From: Planococcus circulans
GTDB taxonomy: Bacteria; Bacillota; Bacilli; Bacillales_A; Planococcaceae
Length of the DNA: 64,000 bases
Direction of reading: 5' to 3'
NCBI RefSeq assembly: GCF_020023385.1
Contig: NZ_JAIQCL010000004.1
Span: forward strand, 226,948 to 290,947
The position numbers and the translations under genes are program-made. This document shows, piece by piece, positions 1-8,027 of this stretch. Below the pieces are notes generated by a model. The model was given only the letters and a program-made list of their open reading frames with translations, was not told where the DNA came from and searched no databases. How positions within the stretch are numbered: the stretch's first letter is position 1; the number at the start of each line of letters is the position of its first letter.

Positions 1-1
1 G

Positions 2-1051
2 ATAATTGCTGTCGAAGGTGATTGGCCGTCTTCTCAACAGGTCAATCGCTACATTAAAGATTTTAGCGATGATAATCCCCACCCGCATGAAGTGCTTCAG
101 GCTTTTAAACGCTGGCCAACCTGGATGTGGGCAAATGAAGAAATTGCTGATTTTATTGGTTGGCTGAGAGAGCATAACCAGAAAACGCCACAAAAAGTCG
201 GTTTTTACGGCATTGATGTTTACAGTTTGTGGGAATCCATGGAAGAAGTAATCCATTATCTATCAAAAACCAATCCGTCCGGTGGGGATGTCGAATTGGC
301 AAAAGAAGCATTCGCCTGCTTTGAGCCCTTTAACCGGGAACCCGAAAATTATGGCGTGACTGCTGCGGACTTCTCCAAATCATGCGTGGAGGAGGTGTCC
401 AAATTGCTGGCCTCCATCCGCTCGAACGAAGACCTGTATAAGGATTCATATGAGAGTGATTTGGATTTGAAGATCAATGCGCTGGTCCTGAAAAATGCTG
501 AAGACTATTATCGGGCCATGGTACAAAGCGGGGAAATGTCTTGGAATATCCGGGATGAACACATGGTGGAAGCCATCAACGAGGTTCGGGATTACCACGG
601 CACAGAAGCAAAAATCATTATCTGGGAGCACAATACCCATATCGGCGATGCCAGCGCCACCGATATGAAAAACGAAGGCATGACCAATGTCGGGCAAATT
701 CTCCGTGAGCAAAACCGCACGGCAGATGTTTATGCAGTGGGCTTCGGCACGCATTCCGGAACGGTCATTGCTGCACCTTCCTGGGGAGATCCTGCCGAAG
801 AAATGGCCGTTCCACCTGCAACACCGAATACGTGGGAAGATTTTCTGCATCGGACCGGCGCTTTCAACAAATTTCTGCTGTTCCATTCGGAGAATTTCGC
901 TCTTTTTGATCGCTGGGTTGGCCATCGTGCAATCGGTGTCGTCTATAACCCTGAATTCGAGGCATATGGCAATTACGTTCCTTCAAAAATGTCACAGCGA
1001 TATGATGCTTTTATTTTCCTTGACCACACCCACGCGCTTCGCCCGCTTTAA
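2..1051 (+). CDS. Erythromycin esterase family protein (5' truncated by window edge)
   Basis: The reading frame is open from base 2 and reads IIAVEGDWP at once, a conserved N-terminal block of the erythromycin esterase (EreA/EreB-like, PF05139) family, so the real start lies upstream of the window; the GTG at 92 is internal. Other family blocks are GFYGIDVYSLWESM, WEHNTHIGDA with its conserved histidines, and GFGTHSGTVIAAPSWG. Characterised members open the macrolide lactone ring, but most chromosomal homologues have no shown resistance role, so substrate is unknown. The C-terminus is complete. No terminator separates it clearly from the aldo/keto reductase 97 bp downstream, and they may be co-transcribed. 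Confidence 0.85.
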   Translation: MIAVEGDWPSSQQVNRYIKDFSDDNPHPHEVLQAFKRWPTWMWANEEIADFIGWLREHNQKTPQKVGFYGIDVYSLWESMEEVIHYLSKTNPSGGDVELAKEAFACFEPFNREPENYGVTAADFSKSCVEEVSKLLASIRSNEDLYKDSYESDLDLKINALVLKNAEDYYRAMVQSGEMSWNIRDEHMVEAINEVRDYHGTEAKIIIWEHNTHIGDASATDMKNEGMTNVGQILREQNRTADVYAVGFGTHSGTVIAAPSWGDPAEEMAVPPATPNTWEDFLHRTGAFNKFLLFHSENFALFDRWVGHRAIGVVYNPEFEAYGNYVPSKMSQRYDAFIFLDHTHALRPL

Positions 1052-1148
1052 GATAGATCGGACAGCTCTTTTGGAGCATTGTTCTTCGCCCTAAAATTTT
1101 TTGAATGTTATGATAAAAACAGACTTACCTAAAGGAGCTGTACTGATA

Positions 1149-2084
1149 ATGACGGAAAAGGCGCAACTTGGAAAGACAGGCTTATATATCAATCCGATCG
1201 GCCTCGGCATAAATGCTGTAGGCGGACACAATCTTTACCCAGATTTAAATGAAGATACCGGCAAGGAGCTGGTACACGCCGGCATTGATAACGGACTCAA
1301 CTTTATTGATACGGCTTACGCTTACGGCTATGGCCGCTCAGAGGAATTATTGGGAGAAGTGCTGCAGGAATCCGGAGCCCGCCAGGAAATGGTGGTGGCG
1401 ACCAAAGGCGCTCAACGACGGCAAGGCGATGAACACATCACCGACAATTCACCTACGTTCTTGAAACAGGCGGTGGAAGACAGCCTCAAGCGCCTGCAGA
1501 CCGATTATATCGATTTGTTCTACATCCATTTTCCAGATGAACAAACACCGAAAGCTGAAGCTGTCGGCGCTCTGCAACGCTTAAAAGAAGAAGGCAAAAT
1601 CCGTTCAATCGGTGTCTCGAATTTTTCCATGGAACAATTAAAGGATGCCAATAAAGACGGCTATGTGGACGTTTTCCAAGGCGAATACAACTTGTTGAAA
1701 CGCGAGGCTGAAGAAGATTATTTCCCTTATGTAAAAGAGCATGGCATTTCCTATGTTCCCTACTTCCCATTTGCAGCAGGCTTGCTTGCAGGGAAATACG
1801 ATCAAACCAAAACCTTCAACGATTTACGGACAAATATGCCTCATCTTCAAGGAAAAGAATTCGAACGCAACTTGGAGAAAGTGCGGAGACTGAAGGACCT
1901 GGCTGAAGCGAAAGGAGCCGATACAGTCCATGTTGTATTGGCCTGGTACCTGGCACGCCCTGAAATCGACGGTGTGATTCCTGGAGCCAAACGCGCGGAT
2001 CAAGTGCTATCGAACTTGAGCGCTTTGGACGTTCAGCTGAGTACGGAAGAAATTCTTGAAATCGGTTCTATTTTCAAAAGTTAA
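1149..2084 (+). CDS. Aldo/keto reductase
   Basis: A 311-residue NADPH-dependent aldo/keto reductase of the (beta/alpha)8-barrel family, cytosolic. The catalytic tetrad is visible: Asp54 and Tyr59 in FIDTAYAYG, Lys86 in VVATKGA and His127 in [10 protein letters not shown]. The cofactor-binding C-terminal part has [11 protein letters not shown]. The ATG at 1149 is chosen over the upstream in-frame TTG at 1101 because AAAGGAG (1131-1137) precedes it at good distance. It resembles the oxidoreductases used against aldehydes and ketones; the physiological substrate cannot be told. A strong hairpin terminator follows directly. Confidence 0.9.
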   Translation: MTEKAQLGKTGLYINPIGLGINAVGGHNLYPDLNEDTGKELVHAGIDNGLNFIDTAYAYGYGRSEELLGEVLQESGARQEMVVATKGAQRRQGDEHITDNSPTFLKQAVEDSLKRLQTDYIDLFYIHFPDEQTPKAEAVGALQRLKEEGKIRSIGVSNFSMEQLKDANKDGYVDVFQGEYNLLKREAEEDYFPYVKEHGISYVPYFPFAAGLLAGKYDQTKTFNDLRTNMPHLQGKEFERNLEKVRRLKDLAEAKGADTVHVVLAWYLARPEIDGVIPGAKRADQVLSNLSALDVQLSTEEILEIGSIFKS

Positions 2085-2092
2085 CCTAAAAT

Positions 2093-2121
2093 AAAAGGCG
2101 ACCCACAGGGGGGCGCCTTTT
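2093..2121. terminator. Bidirectional rho-independent terminator
   Basis: The 8-bp stem AAAAGGCG / CGCCTTTT lies between the convergent aldo/keto reductase and the minus-strand gene ending at 2128. Both arms are rich in A or T at the outside, so it can work for either strand. Confidence 0.8.
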
Positions 2122-2127
2122 ATGATT

Positions 2128-2805
2128 TTATCTGAATTCGCCATCATTGATATTATACAAATAACTCCAGTTATCCGCTTTATACAACTCATGGAATGTA
2201 ATGCGTTCCCCTGTTCCCAAGGTCACTTCTTCTCCAGAAATCGCTACAACCATTGCTGTCCCTGTGTTATCCAGGTTCAAGTAGACATCTCCGATAGAAG
2301 GACGGATGGCGTTCTTCTCCCGCAATACTTCCTCCAACTGAGCATCCTGCTCCAGTTGTTCAGCTGAAACCTTGGATTTATCAAAGTAGACGATATCGTT
2401 GCTGCCTTGTTCTTCTCCAGGTGCCATAACAAGGAATTCTTTTGATTTCACTGTGTTCTGGCGAGTGGTGATGACATTATTCCCTTCAACCGACTCTACT
2501 TTTTCAAACTCATTCAGCGAATAATGATCCATGTAATCGGGATCTGGTTTGGTGATTAGAATATAACCGCCTTCTTCTGCTGGCAGATCCTCACGCAAAG
2601 TGTATCGAGACCCAAAGAATAAGAAGGAATCCATATGCTTCGGTTTGTAGAATGTGACCTCATCAGCCTTGCTGGCCACTTGTTCCATATCTTTGACGCG
2701 GAACATCAGCACCGACTTCTTAGCTAGCGGCTTCACAGAATACACCTTGTGTAATTCATTTTGATAATAAACGAATTGCCCTTTTCTTACTTGCAGTAAT
2801 TTCAT
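2128..2805 (-). CDS. Uncharacterised 225-residue protein
   Basis: Not recognised. A soluble acidic protein with no signal peptide or membrane segment. It begins MKLLQVRKGQFVYYQNELHK, which looks like a small beta-barrel opening, and has a second similar beta-rich part near the C-terminus (SIGDVYLNLDNTGTAMVV), suggesting two related beta domains joined by a charged linker. The start is supported by GGAGGG nine bases upstream of the ATG. It stands alone between convergent and divergent neighbours. Real coding is supported by the ribosome site, the length and the flanking terminator. Confidence 0.75.
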   Translation of the reverse strand: MKLLQVRKGQFVYYQNELHKVYSVKPLAKKSVLMFRVKDMEQVASKADEVTFYKPKHMDSFLFFGSRYTLREDLPAEEGGYILITKPDPDYMDHYSLNEFEKVESVEGNNVITTRQNTVKSKEFLVMAPGEEQGSNDIVYFDKSKVSAEQLEQDAQLEEVLREKNAIRPSIGDVYLNLDNTGTAMVVAISGEEVTLGTGERITFHELYKADNWSYLYNINDGEFR

Positions 2806-2933
2806 AATTCACCCTCCGATACTGTCATTGCCATGGCTTCATTCTAGAGGAAAAATAGATAGAAGTCCATGCAAGCACTCGAATTGTTTGGTATGCTACT
2901 AACACAAAACCATTAATGATGGAGGTACCTTGC

Positions 2934-3230
2934 ATGAATGATGAAAATAGAGATGAATATATCATCAAGAAATACCAGCAGGATGAAGAAGTGATGGTCC
3001 AACTTTTTGTTCAATGGTGCACGAACCACCAATTGAACCCTGCCGAACTTTATCAGCGGGCATATCCAGGACAACTGCAAAGCCCCGTCCTGACTGCCGC
3101 AATTGAACAGTCAGATGCAGCAGAATTGGAGATTGACCATGAAACATTGCTCGACGTCCTTCAGCTGTTTGGAAATGACGATTTGGCATTTGTGGTTTCG
3201 GAAGAAATCGAAAAGCTTCCAAAAGAGTAA
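2934..3230 (+). CDS. Small uncharacterised acidic protein (98 aa)
   Basis: Not recognised with certainty. A 98-residue, mainly helical, acidic cytosolic protein with blocks YIIKKYQQDEEVMVQLFVQWC and NPAELYQRAYPGQ. An in-frame ATG exists at 2916, but GGAGG at 2921-2925 sits eight bases before the ATG at 2934, so the latter is the start. The stop codon lies inside the palindromic terminator shared with the convergent gene. Small proteins of this look occur in Bacillaceae genomes without known role. Confidence 0.7.
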   Translation: MNDENRDEYIIKKYQQDEEVMVQLFVQWCTNHQLNPAELYQRAYPGQLQSPVLTAAIEQSDAAELEIDHETLLDVLQLFGNDDLAFVVSEEIEKLPKE

Positions 3231-3262
3231 AAGATCCAGTGCAGCTGCACTCGACCTTTTAC
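3227..3262. terminator. Bidirectional terminator overlapping two stop codons
   Basis: GTAAAAG (3227-3233) pairs with CTTTTAC (3256-3262), enclosing the perfect palindrome AGTGCAGCTGCACT (3238-3251). The stop codons of both convergent flanking genes lie within the outer stem. Confidence 0.85.
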
Positions 3263-3465
3263 TTTTTGCGTTTTCGCAGCTCTTTTGCTTTATTTTCAAT
3301 ATAACTGGTCCGCAGATTTTCATAACGATTGGATGCTACATTGCTGTAGATCTTATCGAATTTCGAATCGTCTTCGACCGGCTCAGTTTCTTCCGCTTCA
3401 ATTTCCTCTGCTTCTGCAGATTCTGGACGTTCTCCCAGCTCTTCTTCTTTTTTTTGCTCTACCAT
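3259..3465 (-). CDS. Small highly acidic protein (68 aa)
   Basis: Not recognised. The first half is nearly all Glu/Asp/Ala/Pro (EELGERPESAEAEEIEAEE) and probably disordered. The second half, from about residue 35, is a basic helix ending in KELRKRKK. The ATG at 3465 is preferred because AAGGGG precedes it by nine bases, while the in-frame TTG at 3471 is too close. The charge layout (acidic head, basic tail) is like small stress or nucleic-acid-associated proteins, but no function is claimed. Confidence 0.6.
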   Translation of the reverse strand: MVEQKKEEELGERPESAEAEEIEAEETEPVEDDSKFDKIYSNVASNRYENLRTSYIENKAKELRKRKK

Positions 3466-3546
3466 CACCAAACACCCCTTCTTCTGATTCTCGTTACCAG
3501 AAAGTTTCCCTTCATTCCCCCTCCCTAAACAAAGGGAAGGCCGCCT

Positions 3547-4497
3547 TCAGACAGTCTGTTTCACATTTTTTAATGCTTGCCCAAGAAATCCAGCAAGTTC
3601 AAGCATGCCAAACTTCCCAGCTTCCGCTTCTGCATCAGCGTTGTAGTTGGTATTCGTGTTGACATCATACGTGAAAATTTCACCTTGAGCATTGCGGATG
3701 AATTCAATCCCCGCTATGTCAATTCCATTTTGGTGCAAGAAAGCTTCGTATTTCTTCAGAATGGAATCGTCAAAACCATCAATCACCTGGAACTTCGGTT
3801 TTTCTTCCGTTTCTTCACCAACCGGACAGAACAGGTCATCAATCCGGCAAGCATCTGCAGGGCATAACTCAAATCCTTCAGAAGTATCGACTTGAACTGC
3901 ATAGACAAACTTACCGCCGACAAATTCGCAGCGCGTGATGAATGGCTCCGGTGCCTGAATGTACTCCTGGATCAGAGTGATGCCGTCGATGGACGGTTCG
4001 AATTCAGGGCCATCCACATATTCTTTCAGCGCTTCAAGCGAATGGAATAACCGGACGCCTAAGCCTTTTCCGGCACGGTTATGCTTGGTGATGAAGGATG
4101 GTACGCCCATCTTCTCAGCAGCTGTTAAAATCTGCTCTTTGCCATTGGCGGCAATCGTTTTCGGTGTCCGGATCCCTCCTGCATTCAATGCCATATACTG
4201 ATTGACCTTGCTGACTTCCAGGCGCAGCGCGCGGCTGCCATTAAAAACGGTGCGCCCATGATGTTCCAGCCAGACCAGCAGGGATTCCGTCATTTCAGGT
4301 GCAAAACGATGGCCTCTTGTATGGGAAGAAGCGCTCATCCGGCTGTAGAAAACCCCTTCAGGCGGTATTTCGTTCAAATCCACTAGGCTTTCATCGATAA
4401 ACCAGTCTTCATAAGGCAACCCCAATTCATCGAGCCGCTTAAAAAGATGCTCAGTCCATTCTTCATTTTCATGGATAACATAAATTTTTTCCGTCAT
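3547..4497 (-). CDS. ATP-grasp domain protein (RimK-like ligase)
   Basis: A 316-residue cytosolic protein of the ATP-grasp superfamily, resembling RimK/alpha-L-glutamate ligases that join a carboxylate to an amine or thiol via an acyl phosphate. The nucleotide-binding part has VPSFITKHNRAGKGLGVRLF (about residues 133-152), a second strand TLIQEYIQAPEPFITRCEFV, and the metal-binding tail IAGIEFIRNAQGEIFTYDVN with the Glu/Asn pattern DVNTNTNYN near residue 276. GGGAGG lies upstream of the ATG. The substrate cannot be deduced; the gene stands alone. Confidence 0.8.
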   Translation of the reverse strand: MTEKIYVIHENEEWTEHLFKRLDELGLPYEDWFIDESLVDLNEIPPEGVFYSRMSASSHTRGHRFAPEMTESLLVWLEHHGRTVFNGSRALRLEVSKVNQYMALNAGGIRTPKTIAANGKEQILTAAEKMGVPSFITKHNRAGKGLGVRLFHSLEALKEYVDGPEFEPSIDGITLIQEYIQAPEPFITRCEFVGGKFVYAVQVDTSEGFELCPADACRIDDLFCPVGEETEEKPKFQVIDGFDDSILKKYEAFLHQNGIDIAGIEFIRNAQGEIFTYDVNTNTNYNADAEAEAGKFGMLELAGFLGQALKNVKQTV

Positions 4498-4707
4498 GCT
4501 GTATCCTCCCAGATGTGCAGCGCTTTAAACGCCATTTTTCTTCAACTACTGTATCAGCCATAACTCGACTAAAGTTTCTGCACGAAATATTCAAACATTT
4601 ATAGAATAAAATCAGTATACAATAATGTCCTTTAATCTTACCAGCAAACTAGACTTTATCCTTTTTGCATATAAAAAATAAAATCGGAATGCCGGTTCAC
4701 TCTCAAG

Positions 4708-5187
4708 TCACTTTGCAAAAGAAGCAGGCATGACCACTGCTGTCACTTCGCCTGTCGCACATAAAACATCACCAGCATACACTTCTGTTTTCACCTTGAA
4801 TTTCTTCGGATGGACTTCTTCAACTTTTCCTACGGCCTTCAAAACGATTCCTTGAGGCGTCGGTTTCAAATAATCGACATGCAGCGAAGCCGTGACAAAT
4901 CGCGGCGGTTCTTCCCCACTGCCAGGCTCAAAGCCGTTTTTCCGGTGCAATGCCAATGAAGCGGAACCGGTTCCGTGGCAGTCGACCAGCGAAGCGATCA
5001 CCCCCCCGTAAACGAATCCGGGGATAGCCGTATGTACTTCCTTCGGTTCATACAAAGTGACTGTTTCTTCGCCATCCCAGGCTGTACGGAATTGATGCCC
5101 TTCTTTATTGAGGCGGCCACAGCCGTAGCACCAGGCGAAGTCTTCCGGGTATTCGTCCTGAATTGCACTTACTGAATGGTTTTCCAT
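4708..5187 (-). CDS. PaaI-type hotdog thioesterase
   Basis: A 159-residue single-hotdog protein of the PaaI/4HBT group, expected to hydrolyse acyl-CoA thioesters. It carries an N-terminal FAWCYGCGRLN motif common in this subgroup, then the hotdog helix GFVYGGVIASLVDCHGTGSA and the strand FVTASLHVDYLKPTPQG. GAGGAG precedes the ATG. It is monocistronic. It is one of five hotdog thioesterase-like genes in this window, in line with an organism rich in acyl-CoA metabolism. Confidence 0.85.
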   Translation of the reverse strand: MENHSVSAIQDEYPEDFAWCYGCGRLNKEGHQFRTAWDGEETVTLYEPKEVHTAIPGFVYGGVIASLVDCHGTGSASLALHRKNGFEPGSGEEPPRFVTASLHVDYLKPTPQGIVLKAVGKVEEVHPKKFKVKTEVYAGDVLCATGEVTAVVMPASFAK

Positions 5188-5770
5188 AATTTACTCCTCT
5201 TTTCGTTGGGATATTTCTTCATGAACTAGACTTGCGCTAAGCTCACTTTTCATTAGACAAAGGAAAGAGCATGATCCTTTTCATCAGATCATGCTCTTCC
5301 TTTTTCCACCCCTCGAAAATCCTGAGGGATTTTTTGCACGCGGAAAATTTTATTAAATTCTTTCTACAAACTGTAAATCTCTGACGAAATATGAAACTCT
5401 CGTCATTGCAGTTTAGTCGCGCTGACTGTCACTTGCCGATAGGGCAGTTAGGTTCACATTTACTTCTCAGTGAATTTTTTTGGTTCTGCAGCCAGGCTTT
5501 CAATTGCACTTCCACAAAAAACTTACGGCTTACTGTTTGAAACACTTTCCGGATAGAAACCCGAGTAACAATGGTCCCTGACAAGAGTGAATATCGTCAG
5601 TAAAGCAAATTTTCCGCCAAGGCTGTGCAGTTTCTCGTCTGAAGGCGATTCTGGATCGAATCCAGTCGTATTCTTCCGACGGTGATTCCGCCTTGTACTT
5701 TACATTACCCACCTTGTATTTAAATCTAAACCTAGTTTTTAAAATTTTTTTATAAATTCTGAATAATATT
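5188..5770. other. Gene-free region with several hairpins (about 580 bp)
   Basis: No convincing gene is seen between the thioesterase start and the pepF promoter. The region holds a strong hairpin at 5259-5303 (17-18 bp stem around AGAGCATGATC), a second one at 5309-5336 (CCCTC/GAGGG then six T on the plus strand), a nested hairpin near 5365-5412 (AACTG..GACGA / TCGTC..CAGTT), and a three-way-junction-like fold near 5639-5697 (AAGGCG/CGCCTT enclosing CTGGATCGAATCCAG and GTCG/CGAC). A 103-codon minus-strand frame at 5530-5841 has no ribosome site or protein-like composition and is not called. Confidence 0.6.
5259..5303 (+). terminator. Strong terminator-like hairpin without an obvious transcript
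   Basis: AAAGGAAAGAGCATGATC pairs with GATCATGCTCTTCCTTT around a ten-base loop, followed by T residues on the plus strand. It lies between divergent genes, so no annotated gene ends here. A second, smaller hairpin with six T follows at 5309-5336. Confidence 0.6.
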
Positions 5771-5799
5771 TTTACATTTCTTCTTTCTGCCTCTATACT
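5771..5799 (+). promoter_or_regulatory. SigA promoter of pepF
   Basis: TTTACA (5771-5776), 17-bp spacer, TATACT (5794-5799). It lies 42 bp upstream of the pepF ATG and is followed by a good ribosome site (AGAGGAGAG). Confidence 0.75.
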
Positions 5800-5841
5800 A
5801 ATAATTAGTTCGAAAACCGTAATACATAGAGGAGAGATCAC

Positions 5842-7653
5842 ATGGTTAAAAGTTTGCCAGTACGTTCAGCGGTTCCTGTTGAAGAGACGTGGAATTTATC
5901 GAGTTTATTTTCAGATTCAGAAGAGTTTAACCGAGCCTTGGAAAGCTTGGAGCAGGATGCTGAAGCTCTCAGCCAAAAAACACAAGGCACGATTGCTGAT
6001 GCCCCTTCGGCCATCCAGGCTTTAACAGATTATCTGGCTTTCCTTGAAAAATTAATCCCGCTGAGCACTTATGCCAGCTTAACAATCAGCACAGACCAAA
6101 CCAATGACGAGGCTCAACTGCAGTCCAGTAAATTTGGAGCAGCTGCTGCTAAAATCAGCAGCAAGCTTTCTTTCATCAACAGCGAGCTGCTCGCTTTGCC
6201 GAAAGAAACCTTGGAGCAGGCAATGCAGGAATCAACGGAATTCAAGGTATTCCTGGAAAAACTTCTCCGCAAAAAACCTTACCAGCTGCATCCTGAAGTG
6301 GAAAAAAGCCTTGCCGCTTATTCATCCACGTTCAGTGCGCCATACGGTCTTTACAACACGACAAAAATGGTCGATATGAACTTTGAGGATTTTGAAGTGA
6401 ATGGCCAAAAATATCCGCTCAGCTACGTCTCCTTTGAAGGCGACTGGGAAGCAGAGCCTGATACAGAGCTTCGCCGAGCAGCATTTGAAGCCTTTTCGAA
6501 GAAACTGAAGGATTATCAGCACACGACCGCCAAAACCTATGATATGCACTTGCAGACGGAAAAAACGACAGCAGATTTGCGCGGCTACGATAGCATATTT
6601 GATTACCTCCTCATCAACCAGGAAGTGGACCGCTCGCTCTACAACCGCCAAATCGACTTGATCACCAAAGAGCTCGCGCCGCATATGCAGAAATACGCAA
6701 AATTATTACAGAAGGTCCATGGCCTCAACCGCATGACCTTTGCAGACTTGAAGATTTCCCTGGACCCGAACTATGAGCCAGAAATCACCGTAGAAGAATC
6801 CAAAAAGTATATTGATGATTCCCTTTCCATCATGGGTCCCGATTACCTCGAAATGATCGATCGGTCTTATTCCGAAAGATGGATCGACTTTGCTCAAAAC
6901 AAAGGGAAATCGACCGGTGCTTTCTGTTCAAGTCCATACGGCGACCATCCGTATATCCTGATTTCCTGGACCGGCCGCATGAATGAGGTTTTTGTGCTGG
7001 CCCACGAACTTGGGCACGCCGGCCATTTCTACAACGCCAACCGCGAGCAGAATGCCCTTAACGCCCGGCCATCCCTTTACTTTATCGAAGCACCTTCTAC
7101 GATGAATGAAATGCTGGTGGCCAACCACTTATTGAAGAACTCGGAAGATCCGAAATTCAAACGCTGGGTGATTTCTTCGATAGTGGCCAGAACCTATTAC
7201 CATAATTTCGTGACACACTTGCTTGAAGCTGCTTATCAACGCAACGTATATGAACGGATTGATGAAGGAAAAAGTGTCAACGCCAGCATTTTGAATAGCA
7301 TCAAACGAGGTGTATTAGAGGAATTCTGGGGTGATGCGGTCGATATTACAGAGGGTGCCGAATTGACATGGATGCGCCAGCCGCATTATTACATGGGCTT
7401 GTATCCGTACACCTACAGTGCCGGATTGACCATCTCCACGCAAGTTTCCAAACGGATACTGAACGAAGGCCAGCCAGCTGTCGACGAATGGCTGGAGGTC
7501 CTGAAAGCCGGCGGCACCAAAACACCGGTGGAGCTGGCACAAATGGCCGGAGTCGATATCACGACCGAACAGCCATTGCGTGACACCATCGCCTATATCG
7601 GCGAACTCGTGGATGAGCTGGAACGTCTGACAGAAGAAATCGAAAAAGAATAA
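5842..7653 (+). CDS. pepF: Oligoendopeptidase F (M3 family)
   Basis: A 603-residue zinc metallopeptidase of family M3B that cleaves peptides of roughly 7-17 residues in the cytosol. The zinc site HELGH is at residues 388-392 in FVLAHELGHAGH, with the third ligand Glu expected in IEAPSTMNEMLVAN about 27 residues on. Full family length is about 600 residues. The N-terminal half is the helical oligoendopeptidase domain. It has its own promoter and terminator, so is monocistronic. No signal peptide is seen. The assignment to PepF rather than a related M3 protein rests on length and motif context. Confidence 0.95.
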   Translation: MVKSLPVRSAVPVEETWNLSSLFSDSEEFNRALESLEQDAEALSQKTQGTIADAPSAIQALTDYLAFLEKLIPLSTYASLTISTDQTNDEAQLQSSKFGAAAAKISSKLSFINSELLALPKETLEQAMQESTEFKVFLEKLLRKKPYQLHPEVEKSLAAYSSTFSAPYGLYNTTKMVDMNFEDFEVNGQKYPLSYVSFEGDWEAEPDTELRRAAFEAFSKKLKDYQHTTAKTYDMHLQTEKTTADLRGYDSIFDYLLINQEVDRSLYNRQIDLITKELAPHMQKYAKLLQKVHGLNRMTFADLKISLDPNYEPEITVEESKKYIDDSLSIMGPDYLEMIDRSYSERWIDFAQNKGKSTGAFCSSPYGDHPYILISWTGRMNEVFVLAHELGHAGHFYNANREQNALNARPSLYFIEAPSTMNEMLVANHLLKNSEDPKFKRWVISSIVARTYYHNFVTHLLEAAYQRNVYERIDEGKSVNASILNSIKRGVLEEFWGDAVDITEGAELTWMRQPHYYMGLYPYTYSAGLTISTQVSKRILNEGQPAVDEWLEVLKAGGTKTPVELAQMAGVDITTEQPLRDTIAYIGELVDELERLTEEIEKE

Positions 7654-7667
7654 AGACAAATGACTTT

Positions 7668-7699
7668 AAAGCCGTGCGCCTATGCGTACGGCTTTTCAG
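7668..7699 (+). terminator. pepF terminator
   Basis: AAAGCCGT / ACGGCTTT stem with an inner GCGC..GCGT arm, 15 bp after the pepF stop, followed by TTTT. Confidence 0.75.
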
Positions 7700-7772
7700 A
7701 TTGCCGAGAACCTTCTATCAAGTATTGATTGGCAGAAGCTTGCTGCTCCGGCTACACCCAAGGTTTTTATGA

Positions 7773-7857
7773 GCGTTTGGACTGAACGACTGCAAATCTC
7801 CACGAGCGACCATAAATCCTTTTGAACGCCCATAAATCCCCACGAGCGACCATAAAT
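7773..7857. repeat. 20-bp periodic short tandem repeat
   Basis: Four degenerate 20-bp units: 7773-7790 (partial), 7791-7810, 7811-7830 and 7831-7850, then the start of a fifth. The shared pattern on the plus strand is CATAAATCCcCACGAGCGAC. Units 7791-7810 and 7831-7850 both end in CACGAGCGAC; 7811 and 7831 both begin with CATAAATCC. There are no spacers, so it is not a CRISPR array. The surrounding 370 bp between pepF and the permease gene otherwise hold only terminators. Confidence 0.7.
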
Positions 7858-7881
7858 GAACAATCCAACTATCAAATCACC

Positions 7882-7918
7882 AAAAAAGCTCTCTGCCGTG
7901 TCGGCAAAGAGCTCTTTC
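7882..7918 (-). terminator. Terminator of the NCS2 permease gene
   Basis: On the minus strand AGAGCT/AGCTCT with an inner GCCG/CGGC arm is followed by six T. It lies about 110 bp past the stop codon of the permease gene. Confidence 0.7.
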
Positions 7919-8027
7919 TATAAGCTTTTATCCAAATCCCCTCGAAAAATGGGGATGCTTGTACCGGTGCACTGGTTTCGCGCTACCAAAAACGCACGAT
8001 CGACGCAATAACAGCACGAAGACTTTT

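Noticed and set aside
446..925. 159-codon frame opposite the erythromycin esterase gene
   Set aside because: Shadow of a clearly homologous gene on the other strand.
5639..5697. tRNA-like element around CTGGATCGAATCCAG
   Set aside because: The loop and stem lengths do not fit a T-arm, and there is no acceptor stem or CCA/anticodon arm.
5530..5841. 103-codon minus-strand frame upstream of pepF
   Set aside because: No ribosome site, basic low-likelihood composition, and it runs antisense over the pepF promoter and ribosome site.
7773..7857. CRISPR-like short repeats
   Set aside because: The 20-bp units are contiguous and degenerate, without spacers.
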